From Bacillota bacterium (lineage in GTDB: Bacteria; Bacillota; Clostridia; Christensenellales; SZUA-584), in assembly GCA_023415915.1 (NCBI GenBank), contig JAEZIZ010000093.1, forward strand, positions 1 to 5,918: a stretch of 5,918 nucleotides of DNA, given 5' to 3'. The notes under the pieces are model-generated. The model was not told the DNA's origin, made no database searches, and saw only the letters and a list, made by a program, of their open reading frames with translations. The position numbers and the translations under genes are program-made. Position 1 is the stretch's first letter, and each line of letters starts with the position of its first letter. This document shows, one piece after another, positions 1-5,460 of this stretch.

Positions 1-2
1 AA

Positions 3-28
3 GCCTTGAGTAAATGATTAATCAAGGC
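3..28. repeat. Inverted repeat near the left edge
   Basis: GCCTTGA (3-9) and TCAAGGC (22-28) form a perfect 7-bp stem around a 12-nt AT-rich loop. On the minus strand the stem is followed by TT and then the window ends, so a U-tract beyond the edge would make it a second, better terminator for the cluster. On the plus strand it is followed by CTCGCTTT, with no good U-tract. Between it and the ispA hairpin (about 29-101) I see only a T8 run on the plus strand (56-63) and an A/G-rich stretch, and no gene. Confidence 0.4.
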
Positions 29-101
29 CTCGCTTTAAACATATTACTTATGCAGTTTTTTTTAGAAAAGGAAAAGGGAAACGAATATGCTGCGTTTATT
101 C

Positions 102-124
102 AAAGCCCGGCGCAGCGCCGGACT
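102..124 (-). terminator. GC-rich stem-loop at the end of ispA, probable weak intrinsic terminator
   Basis: On the minus strand the perfect palindromic core CCGGCGCTGCGCCGG (121-107) extends by one G-T wobble and two more pairs to about nine base pairs with a CTG loop. It is followed directly by TTTGAATAA. The U-tract is only three to four bases and interrupted, so termination may be partial. The TAG stop of ispA (125-123) is partly in the 5' arm, so a terminating ribosome could disturb folding. On the plus strand the hairpin is followed by a T5 run (127-131) five bases after the core, so weak bidirectional action is possible. Confidence 0.5.
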
Positions 125-1010
125 AATTTTTCCGGTTGAGCATGTATTCGGCGAGCGACTTTAAGTCCTGCGCCTTTTCTCCGAAACAATCAAGAGCCTT
201 TATGGCTTCGCCGGTCTTTTGCCGTGCTATCTCCATCGATCTGTCTATGCCGTAAAGCCGCACAAACGTTTGTTTGTCGGTGTGAGTATCCTTGCCCGGC
301 GTTTTACCGAGGCTGTCTGCGGTGCCGGTCATGTCGAGTATATCGTCTACAAGCTGAAACACGAGCCCTATGCATCCGCCGTACGTCGCAAGCGCGCTTA
401 GATCTTCGCGCGTTGCCCTGTACAGCGCGGCGCCCGATGTTACGGAAGCTTTTATCAGCGCCGCGGTTTTGCGCTCGTGTATGTACTCCAAAACGTCCGC
501 GCCCTGCTGCGTTCCCTCAAACGCTATATCCGCAGCCTGGCCGGCTATCATGCCCTTTACGCCCGCCGCTGCCGCTATCGTCTCCATTGCGGCGACGTAG
601 TCAAGCCCGGCGTCTTTGTTATTAAGCGCGCGCTTCAGCATAACCTCAAACGCGCAGTTTAAAAGTCCGTCTCCCGCGAGTATCGCGTAAGCCTCGCCGA
701 AAACTACGTGGTTTGTAGGCTTGCCGCGGCGCAGTTCGTCGTTGTCCATCGCGGGCAGGTCGTCGTGTATGAGCGAGTATGTGTGTATCATCTCTATCGC
801 GCAGGCTATATCGAGCGCAGCCGCCTCGTCACCGAACATGCCGGCCGTAAGCAGGCACATTACCGGGCGCAGGCGCTTTCCTCCTGCCATAAGGCTGTAC
901 ATCATGGCGTCCTTTAATATGCCGTTTTCGCACGACGCTTCCATAAGCTCTACAAGCCGCAGGTTTACCGATGTTCTAAGGCGCTCGACGCGCTTCAGTA
1001 ATTCATTCAC
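123..1010 (-). CDS. ispA: Farnesyl diphosphate synthase (short-chain polyprenyl synthase) IspA
   Basis: This is a 295-residue protein from GTG (302 from an upstream TTG). It condenses isopentenyl diphosphate with DMAPP and then GPP to make farnesyl diphosphate, the precursor of undecaprenyl and other prenyl lipids. Motifs in order: GGKRLRP (43-49), the first aspartate-rich motif HDDLPAMDND (82-91) with the bacterial two-residue insertion, RRGKPTNH (94-101), GQAADIAFE (157-165), the KTAALI segment (181-186), FQLVDDILD (218-226, second aspartate-rich motif) and LGKTPGKD (234-241). Tyrosine and serine at positions -5 and -4 before the first aspartate match E. coli IspA and indicate a C15 product, although a GGPP product cannot be excluded by eye. 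It is the last gene of the cluster here; in Bacillota dxs often follows, but none is visible in the remaining 122 bases. Its stop codon TAG lies inside a GC-rich stem-loop. Confidence 0.95.
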   Translation of the reverse strand: MNELLKRVERLRTSVNLRLVELMEASCENGILKDAMMYSLMAGGKRLRPVMCLLTAGMFGDEAAALDIACAIEMIHTYSLIHDDLPAMDNDELRRGKPTNHVVFGEAYAILAGDGLLNCAFEVMLKRALNNKDAGLDYVAAMETIAAAAGVKGMIAGQAADIAFEGTQQGADVLEYIHERKTAALIKASVTSGAALYRATREDLSALATYGGCIGLVFQLVDDILDMTGTADSLGKTPGKDTHTDKQTFVRLYGIDRSMEIARQKTGEAIKALDCFGEKAQDLKSLAEYMLNRKN

Positions 1011-1197
1011 CGTCTTTTGCCTCGGTCTCAAGTATCTCTATTTTTGAACGCAGCTTGTCAAGCCTGCTCATAAGCGAATTCGCAAGCTTTATGCCGTCCG
1101 CGTACAATTCCATGCTCTTATCTATTCCCTCTTCGCCCGACTGCAGCCTTGAGGATATATCCTCTAATTTCTGCATGTCCTTTTCAAATTCCCCCAT
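1003..1197 (-). CDS. xseB: Exodeoxyribonuclease VII small subunit XseB
   Basis: This is a 64-residue helical-hairpin subunit that binds XseA and is needed for full exonuclease VII assembly; several copies associate with each large subunit in E. coli. The family pattern is clear: FEKDMQKLEDISSRLQSGE (residues 4-22, first helix and turn), then DKSMELYADGIKLANSLMSRL (second helix) with the conserved LY-x-x-G-x-x-L spacing, ending in a charged coiled-coil tail. It is shorter than the 80-residue E. coli protein, mainly at the tail. ATG at 1197 follows the xseA stop by 4 nt and has GAAAGGA 8 nt upstream. Its stop overlaps the GTG start of ispA by 8 nt (GTGAATGA). Confidence 0.95.
   Translation of the reverse strand: MGEFEKDMQKLEDISSRLQSGEEGIDKSMELYADGIKLANSLMSRLDKLRSKIEILETEAKDGE
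1020..1023 (-). promoter_or_regulatory. Ribosome binding site that sets the GTG start of ispA
   Basis: GAGG on the minus strand (1023-1020), inside the end of xseB, lies 9 nt before GTG at 1010-1008. An in-frame TTG at 1031 would add seven residues (MRPRQKT) and overlap xseB by 29 nt, with no purine-rich site suitably placed. GTG at 1010 also gives the compact GTGAATGA overlap typical of this cluster. Confidence 0.6.
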
Positions 1198-1201
1198 ATC
1201 G

Positions 1202-2389
1202 TCAATCCTTTCTTCTTACCGCGACTCTTCCGTCCGAGAACTCGATCTCCATATCGGCGGATGCGTTTTTGCTTGAGGTAACGACGTTATTGCTTTCATT
1301 GAAAACTATAGCGTAGCCGCGCTTTAACACGTTGCGCGGATTAAGGCTTTCAAGGTTGTCTATGAATCTTTTAAGTGAAAGCTCATGCCTTTCAAGCGAC
1401 GACAGCAGCGTTTGTTTCATAAGAACGCGGCAGGACGTTATGTTTTCCTTTGCATTTTGCAGCTTAAGGCTAAAAGGGTACGACGCTATAATGCTCTTAA
1501 GCAGCGCGGTTTTCCCTTCGTAATCGTCAAGCAGCGCCGATAAGTTTTTATGAAGCTGCGCCTTATAGCTTACGAGGTATTCTACGAGAGCCTGCTTGTC
1601 CTTTACTACCAGCTCCGCCGCAGCCGACGGCGTGGGAGCGCGAAGGTCCGCAGCCATATCGCACAGCGTATAATCGGTCTCGTGTCCTACCGCCGAAACA
1701 ACGGGTATTTCCGATTCATAGACTGCTCTTGCCACGATCTCTTCGTTGAAAGCGAAAAGGTCTTCAAACGAGCCGCCTCCCCTGCCTACGATTATCACGT
1801 CTACGTCGCGCGATTGGTTGAAATGCCGTATGCCCTCGCATATCTGCCGGGCGGCGTCCTGGCCCTGCACCTGCACCGGGTACACTTTTATGTTTATTCC
1901 CTCGAACCTGCGCGTGGCAACGACTATTATATCGTGCATCACCGCGCCCGACGACGACGTGACTACGCCGAGCCGCAGAGGAAATTTCGGCAGCGGCTTT
2001 TTATGAGAAACGTCGAACAGCCCTTCGTTACAAAGCTTTTTCTTTGTGTGCTCAAAGCGCGCAAAAAGGTCTCCTACGCCCTGCAGGCTCGCAGCCGTAG
2101 CGATAAACTGCACCGCGCCCGTTTTCCTGTAAAAAACTATTCTGCCTGTTATTTGTACGAGCGCTCCGTCAGAGATGACCCCGCTGTCTTCGTTGTCAAG
2201 AAAATCGTGCATTACGCAGTTTATCATGCTGTCTTCGTCTTTCAGGGAAAAGAAAGCATGCCCGACAGAAGACATGCTAAAATTCGTTACTTCTCCCACT
2301 ACGGACACGCTGCTTAAAAACGGGTCCTTCCAAAGCTTGCGGTTTATATATTCGCTTATCTGCGAAACGCTGAAAACCGGCTCAGACAT
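1202..2389 (-). CDS. xseA: Exodeoxyribonuclease VII large subunit XseA
   Basis: This is a 395-residue catalytic subunit of exonuclease VII, which degrades single-stranded DNA from both ends to oligonucleotides. The N-terminal OB-fold (about 4-103) contains VSVVGEVTNF and HAFFSLKD. The catalytic domain shows VVTSSSGAVMHDI (142-154), GRGGGSFEDLFAFN (202-215), SAVGHETD (232-239) and RAPTPSAAAE (250-259). D153, R203, H236 and D239 line up, with a constant offset of two, with the residues reported as essential in the E. coli enzyme (D155, R205, H238, D241). A long helical region (about 260-348) precedes the conserved LNPRNVLKRGYAIV block (349-362). The protein is shorter than E. coli XseA (456 residues), and the difference falls in the C-terminal part. 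It starts at ATG overlapping folD by 8 nt; GAGG lies about 12 nt upstream, a little far, so coupling is likely. xseB follows after 4 nt. Confidence 0.97.
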   Translation of the reverse strand: MSEPVFSVSQISEYINRKLWKDPFLSSVSVVGEVTNFSMSSVGHAFFSLKDEDSMINCVMHDFLDNEDSGVISDGALVQITGRIVFYRKTGAVQFIATAASLQGVGDLFARFEHTKKKLCNEGLFDVSHKKPLPKFPLRLGVVTSSSGAVMHDIIVVATRRFEGINIKVYPVQVQGQDAARQICEGIRHFNQSRDVDVIIVGRGGGSFEDLFAFNEEIVARAVYESEIPVVSAVGHETDYTLCDMAADLRAPTPSAAAELVVKDKQALVEYLVSYKAQLHKNLSALLDDYEGKTALLKSIIASYPFSLKLQNAKENITSCRVLMKQTLLSSLERHELSLKRFIDNLESLNPRNVLKRGYAIVFNESNNVVTSSKNASADMEIEFSDGRVAVRRKD

Positions 2390-3221
2390 GTGAAAGCGCT
2401 GCCTCTATCGTGTTCTCAAGAAGCATCGTTATAGTCATTGGCCCTACGCCGCCGGGAACAGGAGTGATGAACGAAGCTTTTTTTGCCGCTTCCTCAAACA
2501 ACACGTCCCCTTTCAGCTTGCCGTCGACCTTGGTTGTGCCCACGTCTATAACCACCGCGCCCGGCTTTATAAATTCTCCCGTTATAAGCCCCGGCTTGCC
2601 TATGGCGGCAACGAGTATATCCGCACGGGCGCATACGGCTGCAAGATCCTTTGTGCGCGAATGGCACATTGTGACCGTTGCGTTTTCATTTAGCAGCAGC
2701 ATCGCGGCGGGCTTGCCCACCATGGCGCTCCTGCCTACGACTACTGCCTGCTTGCCGCTTATTTCGGTGCCGGTACTTTTTATCATTTTTATCACGCCTT
2801 TGGGAGTGCAAGGAAGGAACCCCTTTTCGCCTACAAAAAGCCTTCCCGCCGTTACCACGTGAAGCCCGTCAACGTCTTTATCCGGGTCTACGGCGCGCAA
2901 TACGTTGCGCTCGTCTATATGCTTTGGCAAAGGAAGCTGCACGAGTATGCCGTGAATACTTGGGTTGCTGTTAAGCTCTTTAACGATGGATATCACCTGC
3001 TGCTCGCTCGTATCCGCGCTGAGCCGGTGTACCAAAGAGTATATGCCTACTTCCTCGCACGCTTTTTCCTTGTTGCGCACATATACTGCCGACGCCGGAT
3101 CGTCGCCTACGAGTATTACTGCAAGCCCGGGCGTTACCCCTTTTTGCTTAAGCCCATCTGCTTTCTTTTTCAGTTCCTCGCGTATGCTCAGTGATAGAGC
3201 CTTTCCGTCAATTATGTTCAA
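2382..3221 (-). CDS. folD: Bifunctional methylene-THF dehydrogenase / methenyl-THF cyclohydrolase FolD
   Basis: This 279-residue cytosolic enzyme interconverts 5,10-methylene-THF, 5,10-methenyl-THF and 10-formyl-THF with NADP(H), supplying one-carbon units for purines and formyl-methionine. Family blocks are complete: SAVYVRNKEKACEEVGI (44-60) with catalytic-type Y47 and K51, GILVQLPLPKHI (91-102) with Q95, DKDVDGLH (114-121) with the folate-contacting D118, PCTPKGV (137-143), the dinucleotide-binding GRSAMVGKP (163-171) and TPVPGGVGPMTI (253-264). Length is normal for bacterial FolD. The start is TTG, backed by AAAAGGAG 7 nt upstream. The end overlaps xseA by 8 nt (ATGTCTGA). In acetogenic or glycine-fermenting anaerobes the same enzyme also runs in the Wood-Ljungdahl direction, but nothing in this window shows that. 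No residue expected for both activities appears to be missing. Confidence 0.97.
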   Translation of the reverse strand: MNIIDGKALSLSIREELKKKADGLKQKGVTPGLAVILVGDDPASAVYVRNKEKACEEVGIYSLVHRLSADTSEQQVISIVKELNSNPSIHGILVQLPLPKHIDERNVLRAVDPDKDVDGLHVVTAGRLFVGEKGFLPCTPKGVIKMIKSTGTEISGKQAVVVGRSAMVGKPAAMLLLNENATVTMCHSRTKDLAAVCARADILVAAIGKPGLITGEFIKPGAVVIDVGTTKVDGKLKGDVLFEEAAKKASFITPVPGGVGPMTITMLLENTIEAALSHV

Positions 3222-3228
3222 TTTTGTG

Positions 3229-3236
3229 CTCCTTTT
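3229..3236 (-). promoter_or_regulatory. Ribosome binding site that sets the TTG start of folD
   Basis: AAAAGGAG on the minus strand (3236-3229) ends 7 nt before TTG at 3221-3219 and begins right after the TAG stop of the TsaD-like gene (3239-3237). This strong match supports a TTG start for folD; the resulting N-terminus, MNIIDGKALS, fits the family. Confidence 0.78.
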
Positions 3237-3260
3237 CTACCCCAAAAAGGGGACCCCTTT
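3229..3260 (-). other. Mutually exclusive pairing elements around the TsaD-like stop and folD ribosome site
   Basis: On the minus strand the order is AAAGGGG (3260-3254, through the TTT complement), T, CCCC (3252-3249), TTTTT (3248-3244), GGGG (3243-3240), TAG stop, then the folD ribosome site AAAAGGAG. The CCCC block can pair with either flanking GGGG, and CCTTTT from the CCCC/TTTTT junction can pair with AAAAGG of the ribosome site. A ribosome finishing the upstream gene would cover and melt these pairings. The complementarity is seen directly; a regulatory role is only an inference. Confidence 0.3.
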
Positions 3261-4187
3261 GTATAAAATCTCCGCCGCAAGCGCAAGGCCGCAGGCGTTG
3301 TCTGCACTGTATTCTTTATCAGCGATAATGCACTCAAATCCGTTTTTACCGCAAACGTCCAGCAATTTTTCCCTTATTATTCTATTACAAATCACGCCGC
3401 CTGTAAAAACAAACTTTTTGATATTCGTATACTGGGCTGCGTTAATTACCAGCCGCGCCAGCGTCTCTCCCGCGCAGTCTATAACGCCGCTGAAAACAAA
3501 CGAGCGCTCCGCACCCTCTTCTAGGAGCCGCTTCGCCTGAGCCTCCGCGCCCGAAAGGTTGGCAAAGAGCCCATTCACATTTACGGAAAGCTTTGCGCCG
3601 CCTGGTGAATATAGCTTTTCCATATCGGCGCCTGCGGGAAACTTAAGCCCCGCCGCTACGCCTGTCCTGTCTATAAGCTGTCCGCACGTTATGTCTAAAG
3701 TGCCCCCTATCTCGGTTATCCCGGTAATGACGCTGCCGCTTACGCTGACACGCAGCATGTCGAGAGTACCGCCCGACGCGTGAACTGCGCAGCAGTCTCC
3801 TTCAAACGCAGCTCCGCCCAAAAAAGCGGAATATATGTGCCCGTGCTGGTGCGTAAGCGCGTAATAATTTGCGCCTAGAGCCGACGCGCAAAGCATAGCC
3901 GCCGATTCGCCGACGCAAAAAACGGGCATATACGAATCGTCCCTGGGGCGCGGCTTTTCGCTGCACGCGACGCCCTTTATGTTATATTTTAGCATCGGGT
4001 ATTGTGAAAGTATGGACTTTAAGTTCTTCACATGCTGAAAAACCGCCTCGGATTGTCTAAGGCCCCGCGCGCCCTTTTCGACGCTCAGCATTATTCGTTT
4101 ATCGTATAGTACCCTGCCGCCGGAAACAACGGCTATTGAAGTTGTGTAGCAGCTCGTGTCAAAAGCAAGGAAGCACTCATCCTTCAT
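3237..4187 (-). CDS. Divergent TsaD/Kae1-superfamily protein (M22-like), function unknown
   Basis: This is a 316-residue protein with the ASKHA fold signature of the TsaD/Kae1/Qri7 family. Visible motifs are an N-terminal AFDTSCYTTSIAVV strand (8-21), HxxxH at H113 and H117 in THQHGH, SGG (138-140), a probable ribose-contacting aspartate D173, LKFPAGADMEKL (181-192), TGGVICN (262-268) and SADNACG (294-300) with D296 as likely third metal ligand. True TsaD makes the threonylcarbamoyl transfer for tRNA t6A and is usually around 335-345 residues. Here the usual SGGHT is replaced by SGGTL, the GRTxDDAxGE block is reduced to unrelated sequence ending in GQLID, and the early glycine-rich loop is replaced by KPRPRDDSYMPVF (78-90). 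It is therefore probably a paralogue, not the cell's t6A enzyme. Automatic labels such as O-sialoglycoprotein endopeptidase or peptidase M22 are historical and not evidence of protease activity. The ATG start has AGAAGG 8 nt upstream inside nusB, which it overlaps by 11 nt. Confidence 0.8.
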   Translation of the reverse strand: MKDECFLAFDTSCYTTSIAVVSGGRVLYDKRIMLSVEKGARGLRQSEAVFQHVKNLKSILSQYPMLKYNIKGVACSEKPRPRDDSYMPVFCVGESAAMLCASALGANYYALTHQHGHIYSAFLGGAAFEGDCCAVHASGGTLDMLRVSVSGSVITGITEIGGTLDITCGQLIDRTGVAAGLKFPAGADMEKLYSPGGAKLSVNVNGLFANLSGAEAQAKRLLEEGAERSFVFSGVIDCAGETLARLVINAAQYTNIKKFVFTGGVICNRIIREKLLDVCGKNGFECIIADKEYSADNACGLALAAEILYKGVPFLG

Positions 4188-4602
4188 CGGACTGACCTTC
4201 TTTTGAGACCAGTACGCCGGCCAGCACGCCGTTTACAAATTTGGACGACTTGTCGGTCGAATATTTTTTAGCCAGCTCAACGCATTCGTTAATGGTAATA
4301 CTCGGATGTATGTCCTCAATATATTCAATTTCGCATACTCCGAGCCGCAGTATCGACAGGTCCACCTTGGACATATGCCCTATGTTCCAGCCTTTTGAGT
4401 TCTTCTGTATAAGAGAGTCTATCGCTTCCTTGTTCGCTTTAAATTTCTCAATAACGCCCGAAACGTAATCCCAGGCGTTTTCGTTCATTCCCTTATCAAA
4501 ACAATCCCGCATAACGTCCATCGTAGCGGGATTGAATTCTCCGTTTATTGAATACTCATAAAACAGCCTGAACGCCGTATCCCTTGCCGACCGTCTGCTC
4601 AA
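4177..4602 (-). CDS. nusB: Transcription antitermination factor NusB
   Basis: This 141-residue protein is of the usual NusB length. NusB pairs with ribosomal protein S10 (NusE), binds boxA RNA and joins the antitermination complex on rRNA operons. The N-terminus MSRRSARDTAFRLFYEY matches the arginine-rich RNA-binding start and first helix of the family. The central W-N-x-x-x-M-S-K-V-D-L-S-I-L-R-L segment (72-87) and the C-terminal INECVELAKKYS (104-115) plus KFVNGVL (121-127) are hallmark conserved blocks. The TTG start is set by GGAGG 5 nt upstream. Its last 11 bases overlap the start of the TsaD-like gene, which suggests translational coupling. It stands between the Asp23 membrane module and the TsaD-like/folD/exonuclease genes, as in many Bacillota. 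Nothing is truncated or missing. Confidence 0.96.
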   Translation of the reverse strand: MSRRSARDTAFRLFYEYSINGEFNPATMDVMRDCFDKGMNENAWDYVSGVIEKFKANKEAIDSLIQKNSKGWNIGHMSKVDLSILRLGVCEIEYIEDIHPSITINECVELAKKYSTDKSSKFVNGVLAGVLVSKEGQSDEG

Positions 4603-4606
4603 AACT

Positions 4607-4612
4607 ACCTCC
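4607..4612 (-). promoter_or_regulatory. Ribosome binding site that sets the TTG start of nusB
   Basis: GGAGGT on the minus strand (4612-4607) has its GGAGG core 5 nt before TTG at 4602-4600. It lies in the 15-nt gap after the DUF2273 stop codon. It is the strongest Shine-Dalgarno match of the early cluster and supports TTG as the true start, giving the family-typical MSRRSAR N-terminus. Confidence 0.75.
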
Positions 4613-4617
4613 GCATA

Positions 4618-4851
4618 TCATTTGAAAACGTCGGGCAATATTCTGTCCAATATTTCAAAAAGCTTTTTCTTGTATTTATTATTAGAACCAAAAAAGACGC
4701 CTATACCTACGCAGATTGCCAAAAACAGCGTAGCAAAAAAACCTGCCCAGAGTATGAGCGCTCCTACGAAAAAACCGATGCAGCCTCCGGTTATTACGCC
4801 TCTATGAGCTTTGAAAAACTTAGCGAACCCGCTGTTATTCTGCTCGGACAC
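4618..4851 (-). CDS. DUF2273 small membrane protein
   Basis: This is a 77-residue protein starting at GTG 4851-4849 within TAGTG, so it overlaps the last base of the amaP stop codon. No good Shine-Dalgarno site sits at normal spacing, only AAAGG about 13 nt away, so translation probably depends on ribosomes ending amaP. A polar N-terminus (about 1-17) is followed by a continuous hydrophobic region (about 18-55), long enough for two membrane passes and containing the small-residue stretch TGGCIGFFVG. A basic, amphipathic tail with KYKKK (59-63) and EILDRILPDVFK ends the protein. Size, hydrophobic pattern and position beside asp23 and amaP match the DUF2273 family, which also occurs in the S. 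aureus asp23 operon. Its biochemical function is not established; a structural role in the membrane-bound Asp23 assembly is an inference from the neighbourhood. Confidence 0.8.
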   Translation of the reverse strand: MSEQNNSGFAKFFKAHRGVITGGCIGFFVGALILWAGFFATLFLAICVGIGVFFGSNNKYKKKLFEILDRILPDVFK

Positions 4852-5396
4852 TATTCTACACGCGCCTTTACGACCTGCGACGTCTTCTCGACAAGCAGGG
4901 TTATTTTATTTACTTCTATACCTGAGAGCACCTCTATATGCTCCTTAAGGCTTGTCTGCAATGAGAGTAAAATTTCAGGGATGTTGGCGCCTTCAGCTAT
5001 TGCGATCCTCGCAACTATGTTTGCTTTTGCGTCCTTCATTCTGATAGACGCCTTTACGTTTCTTACCGCTTCGTGAGACGATATATGGCGCATCGCCATC
5101 TCTTCAATAGCGCTTATCGAAATGAATACTGCGCCGAGCCCGGTCGTTTTAATAAGCGCGGATTTCGGCTTGCGCTTGCGTATGCCGTAAAACATAAGAA
5201 GAAGGCTCAAAAGCACGACAGTCACGACGATAATCGATACGGCGAGTCGAACAATGTTATCGCCGTAAAGCTGCGCGACCCAGAACTTGGGCCATTCGAT
5301 ATTGATAAGCCCCCATGCCATGCCCAGCGTTATTACTGAGACAAACAGCACAAGGAGAATGTATATGGTCAGTAAGAACCGCATGAAAATCCGCAT
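4851..5396 (-). CDS. amaP: AmaP-like membrane anchor with Asp23-like C-terminal domain
   Basis: This is a 181-residue protein from ATG at 5396, which has a GGGGG stretch (5410-5406) 9 nt upstream. A longer reading from TTG at 5429 is disfavoured: that codon lies in the stem of the preceding hairpin and has no clear ribosome site. Two hydrophobic helices are evident, about residues 4-30 and 48-72, joined by a short loop with several aromatics and followed by a basic stretch (RKRKPK, about 73-78), which suggests the C-terminal domain is cytoplasmic. Residues of about 88-165 resemble Asp23, including a NIP turn (138-140) and VLSGI (146-150). In S. aureus, AmaP binds Asp23 and holds it at the membrane; two helices plus an Asp23-like domain next to an asp23 gene fit that role. 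Its TAG stop overlaps the GTG start of the next gene by one base. The symbol rests on architecture and context, not on a database match. Confidence 0.8.
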   Translation of the reverse strand: MRIFMRFLLTIYILLVLFVSVITLGMAWGLINIEWPKFWVAQLYGDNIVRLAVSIIVVTVVLLSLLLMFYGIRKRKPKSALIKTTGLGAVFISISAIEEMAMRHISSHEAVRNVKASIRMKDAKANIVARIAIAEGANIPEILLSLQTSLKEHIEVLSGIEVNKITLLVEKTSQVVKARVE

Positions 5397-5421
5397 TACG
5401 TTTTTCCCCCGTATATCTTCG

Positions 5422-5446
5422 CGCCCCAAAGCAAGGCTTTTGGGCG
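5422..5446 (-). promoter_or_regulatory. Intercistronic stem-loop between asp23 and amaP
   Basis: On the minus strand, CGCCCAAAAGC and GCTTTGGGGCG pair with ten base pairs, one internal A-G mismatch and a CTT loop. It lies in the 64-nt spacer (5397-5460), the longest gap inside the cluster. The sequence after it is CGAAGATATAC, with no U-tract, so it is not a standard intrinsic terminator. It could protect the 3' end of a processed asp23 message, mark a processing site, or reduce downstream expression relative to asp23. The structure was read by eye and its stability was not computed. Confidence 0.5.
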
Positions 5447-5460
5447 TTTATAGGTCCGGC

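Noticed and set aside
56..63. T8 run on the plus strand as an intrinsic terminator
   Set aside because: No GC-rich stem lies immediately upstream; the nearest inverted repeat ends 27 bases earlier.
87..164. Small plus-strand ORF of 25 codons, with GGG 8 nt before its ATG
   Set aside because: It overlaps the ispA terminator hairpin and the ispA 3' end on the opposite strand, is very short and has no recognised motif or promoter. Chance is the simpler explanation.
1550..2317. Long plus-strand open frame opposite xseA (255 codons)
   Set aside because: It lies wholly antisense to a gene with complete family motifs. Its translation is rich in Arg, Tyr and His in a pattern typical of a shadow frame, and no ribosome site or family motif was recognised.
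2965..3540. Plus-strand open frame spanning the folD/TsaD-like junction (191 codons)
   Set aside because: Antisense to two well-supported genes, with a Ser/Pro/Leu-rich composition expected from reverse reading and no recognisable domain.
3237..4187. Naming the TsaD-like protein a secreted O-sialoglycoprotein endopeptidase
   Set aside because: There is no signal peptide, and the family's protease label is historical; the motifs are those of an ATP-binding metalloprotein fold.
3237..4187. Calling the TsaD-like gene canonical tsaD
   Set aside because: SGGHT and the GRTxDDAxGE block are not conserved, and the early glycine-rich loop is replaced, so the symbol would overstate the evidence.
5427..5429. 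TTG at 5429 as the start of the AmaP-like gene
   Set aside because: The codon lies within a hairpin stem and lacks a ribosome site, while ATG at 5396 has a purine-rich site at 9 nt and gives an N-terminus leading straight into the first membrane helix.
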